This document shows positions 61,801 through 64,000 of a stretch of 64,000 nucleotides of DNA, piece by piece. The DNA comes from Dysidea avara. Lineage: Eukaryota > Porifera > Demospongiae > Dictyoceratida > Dysideidae. Both the position numbers and the translations under genes were made by a program. The notes under the pieces are model-generated. The model saw only the letters and a program-made list of their open reading frames with translations, ran no database searches and was not told where the DNA came from. The DNA lies in the NCBI RefSeq assembly GCF_963678975.1, contig NC_089274.1, forward strand, positions 31,931,053 through 31,995,052, in the 5' to 3' direction. Each line of letters starts with the position of its first letter. The stretch's first letter is position 1.

Positions 61801-64000
61801 TTCGGAATGTTGATAACAAGCATTGTAGATGATTCTTCAAACTGTAATGGCACTACTGATGAAGAGAAACAGTAAGGAGAAGGGTTATATAGGTTGAGAT
61901 GGCGTGTTGCTACTTTTTCATAATTTGAAACAGTGACCTCATGTCTGTATGCTCATGTGCACTTGCTCAAAAGCTGGAAAACCAGACTTGCTTCAACTGT
62001 AAACAAGTTAGCGGTGTTTATTGTGTTATTCTAAACAGTCCTAGCCTTTAAAGTAGTGAAATTTCACGTTTGGTTTTACTTAGGTCGACTTTTGCACTTT
62101 GAAATTATATAATGGCTTTGTGGTTGCCCTTGTGTAAACAGCAACTCAACAATCGAATTCCTTGTCCTATAGCAAGTACATTGATATATAATTTTATAGG
62201 GATTATATGGTATGGTGTGTAAGTTATAGCAGTTTAGAAGCAGTAGATTGGAGGCCTCTGCAAACTTGGCGGTGAGAGAGATAATTATTAATGTTTTAGG
62301 TCTCCGTTGGGACCCAACAACTGATATACTGTCACTAGTAGCAAAGCCCTTTCTCTTCACAAACAGCCACTTGGTCACCAAGAGAGAAGTACTACAACCC
62401 ACTTCAAGGATTTTTGATCCTTTGGGTTTTATCTTCCCAGTTGTAGTTCGAGCCAAGATTTTCATACAGGCATTGTGGCAACACAAGGTTGGATGGGATT
62501 AACCACTAAATGATGACCTAGCTAAGGACTGGACAGAAATTGCTAATGATATGAGACAATCTTCAGAATTCTCTGTCAAGAGATGCTACTTTCCAGCTCT
62601 TCCCGCACAACCTACTATCCACTGCTTTGCCGATGCAAGCCAGAAGGCCTATGGAGCTGTCATCTTCCTTACAGACAACAACCGAGTCTCATATGTGTTA
62701 GCAAAGACTCGTCTTGCACCACTGAAGCATCTCACGTTGCCACGTCTTGAACTGATGATTGCACTGATTGCCACAAGACTAACACACTTTGTAATGATGC
62801 ACCTTCCATTGCAAGACTCACCAATATTCATTTGGTCTGACAGCCAGTTTGTGCTGCACTGGGTCAGCAGTACCAAGCAACTTCCAACCTTTGTACAGAA
62901 CTGTGTTGCAGAAATACAGACAAACCTTCCGAATGCCAATTGGAGATACTGCCCCACACTAGCGAATCCTGCAGACCTCTTCTCTAGGGGCACAACTACC
63001 CAAGCACTGATGTCTTCAAAGCTATGGCAGCATGGACCAGACTGGCTAACTACACCATCATTATGGCCATTTTGTGAACAACCATGTCTATCTCCATTAC
63101 TTGTAGCAGCAGCAACTGCAACAGAGTTTGTGCCCACAGTGCCAAACCAGCCTGACATTGGACTTCATTGTTTCATCTCAATCAACCGCCACAATACACT
63201 TAGTAAATTACTTATTGAGACTGCATATGTTCTCCATTTTGCAGGAATCTTGAGAACTTCCCCAGAACAATGCCAGACTAGACCTGTTAGTGTTGAGAAA
63301 CTCATCTCAGCAAGATAACAATGGATCAAAGATACCCAACAAACTGTGTACTGGAGAGAACTTGCTAACTTTTATCAGATTGCAAAACAACCCAGCACTA
63401 GCCACATAATGCTTGCAGACAACTTCAATTATTCCTAGACTCCAAAGGATATCTACGATGTGGTGGATGCATCCACAATGCGCCACTTAATGAAGCAACC
63501 AGGTTCCCGTACCTCCTACCTTCCAAACACCCACTCTCCTCACTGATTGCTCTGGACATACACATGACACTGTGCCACTCAGGCACAGGAGTAACACTGA
63601 CTGCTCTCCAACAATCCTAGCTGCTAGAAAATTTATTAAGTCAAAATACTACGTAATTGTGTCATCTGCCGTAAGGTCCCAGGTAACCCATATCCTACAC
63701 CAGACCCAGTACCACTGCCATCCATACGGACACAAGATGTTCAACCATTCAACCATAATGGTCTCAGATAATGCTTCCACCTATCTCTCCCAGCGCAGAT
63801 GAGCTATGGTCCCTGATACAGTCACTAGAAGTAAAGAGAGAGCTGGGTAAGCAAGGAGTTACTTGGAAATTTATCCCCAAGAGAGACCCATGATGGGGCG
63901 GTTTCTGGGAATGAATGGTGGGACTTGCACTGAAGAAGGTTCTTGAGAGATAACATGTATCACTGATCACTTTAGAGAAGGTCATTGTAGAAATTGAGGC
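58809..64000 (+). pseudogene. BEL/Pao LTR retrotransposon, degenerate, cut by the window end
   Basis: Domain order of a BEL/Pao polyprotein, broken by several frameshifts and stops. Gag-like frames: 58809-59033, 59020-59331, 59337-59861. Cys/His knuckles near 59800-60000 (CPFCKGPH, then CHHCRC). Retroviral-type aspartyl protease at about 60240-60360, where the usual D-S/T-G reads DEG in LLDEGSQRSFI. Reverse transcriptase at about 61027-61600 (DIEKAFLNIHLHPDDRDYTR, and YIDN where an active enzyme has a YxDD box). RNase H-like region 62551-63318 (CFADASQKAYGAV, WSDSQFVLHW). Integrase remnants near 63420-63985 (MVSDNASTYLS). An unrelated insertion sits at 61601-62278. The element is non-functional as it stands. 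The right LTR lies beyond the window and the left LTR could not be delimited. Confidence 0.88.
61601..62278. mobile_element. TIR insertion inside the BEL/Pao reverse-transcriptase region
   Basis: Ends CTCTCACCGCCA and TGGCGGTGAGAG are inverted repeats, 678 bp apart. BEL/Pao coding sequence stops matching at the left end and resumes about 15 bp after the right end (NVLGLRWDP at about 62290). The interior is non-coding and AT-rich. It inserted after the retroelement and adds to its inactivation. Confidence 0.7.

Overview
This is nuclear DNA from an animal, AT-rich and intron-rich. Coding sequence is split into many short exons with GT..AG borders. The repeats are animal-type: a degenerate BEL/Pao retroelement (a metazoan-restricted group), Tigger/pogo, hAT-like, Ty3/gypsy and LINE elements, tRNA-derived SINEs and many palindromic MITEs. 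A B-box protein gene also points to Metazoa. Together with the fungal-type cysteine synthase, this suggests an early-branching marine invertebrate, most likely a sponge. The phylum is inference; no sequence here proves it.

Layout. 2.2-17.2 kb, minus strand: a GatB gene (subunit of the mitochondrial glutamyl-tRNA(Gln) amidotransferase) in about 16 exons, rebuilt here with every junction in phase. Its introns carry a 0.84-kb hAT-like element, two tRNA-type SINEs, a LINE relic and several palindromic MITEs. 18.1-18.8 kb, minus: a single-exon B-box plus coiled-coil (TRIM-like) protein. 18.8-27.6 kb: repeats only, including a four-deep stack of nested elements at 23.2-25.3 kb. 27.6-53.7 kb, plus: a PLP-dependent cysteine synthase (OAS sulfhydrylase-like) gene in about 15 exons. 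Its introns hold a 1-kb hAT-like element, a 305-bp CCTG microsatellite, a gypsy deletion derivative with LTRs, PBS and PPT, two hAT-type MITEs with exact 8-bp target duplications, a TIR element with an expanded CA tract, an internally deleted pogo relic, and a full-length Tigger element with an uninterrupted 529-codon transposase. 54.5-58.5 kb: the 3' end of a LINE, a 399-bp fold-back element, one convincing unassigned exon and MITEs. 58.8 kb to the window end: a frameshifted BEL/Pao pseudogene, itself interrupted by a TIR insertion.

Function. GatB works with GatA and GatC to make mitochondrial Gln-tRNA(Gln). The cysteine synthase would join a sulfide donor to an activated serine. No functional link between the two genes is visible. 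The window records repeated transposon invasion of introns whose exons still read intact. I saw no CRISPR array, bacterial operon, rRNA or complete tRNA gene.
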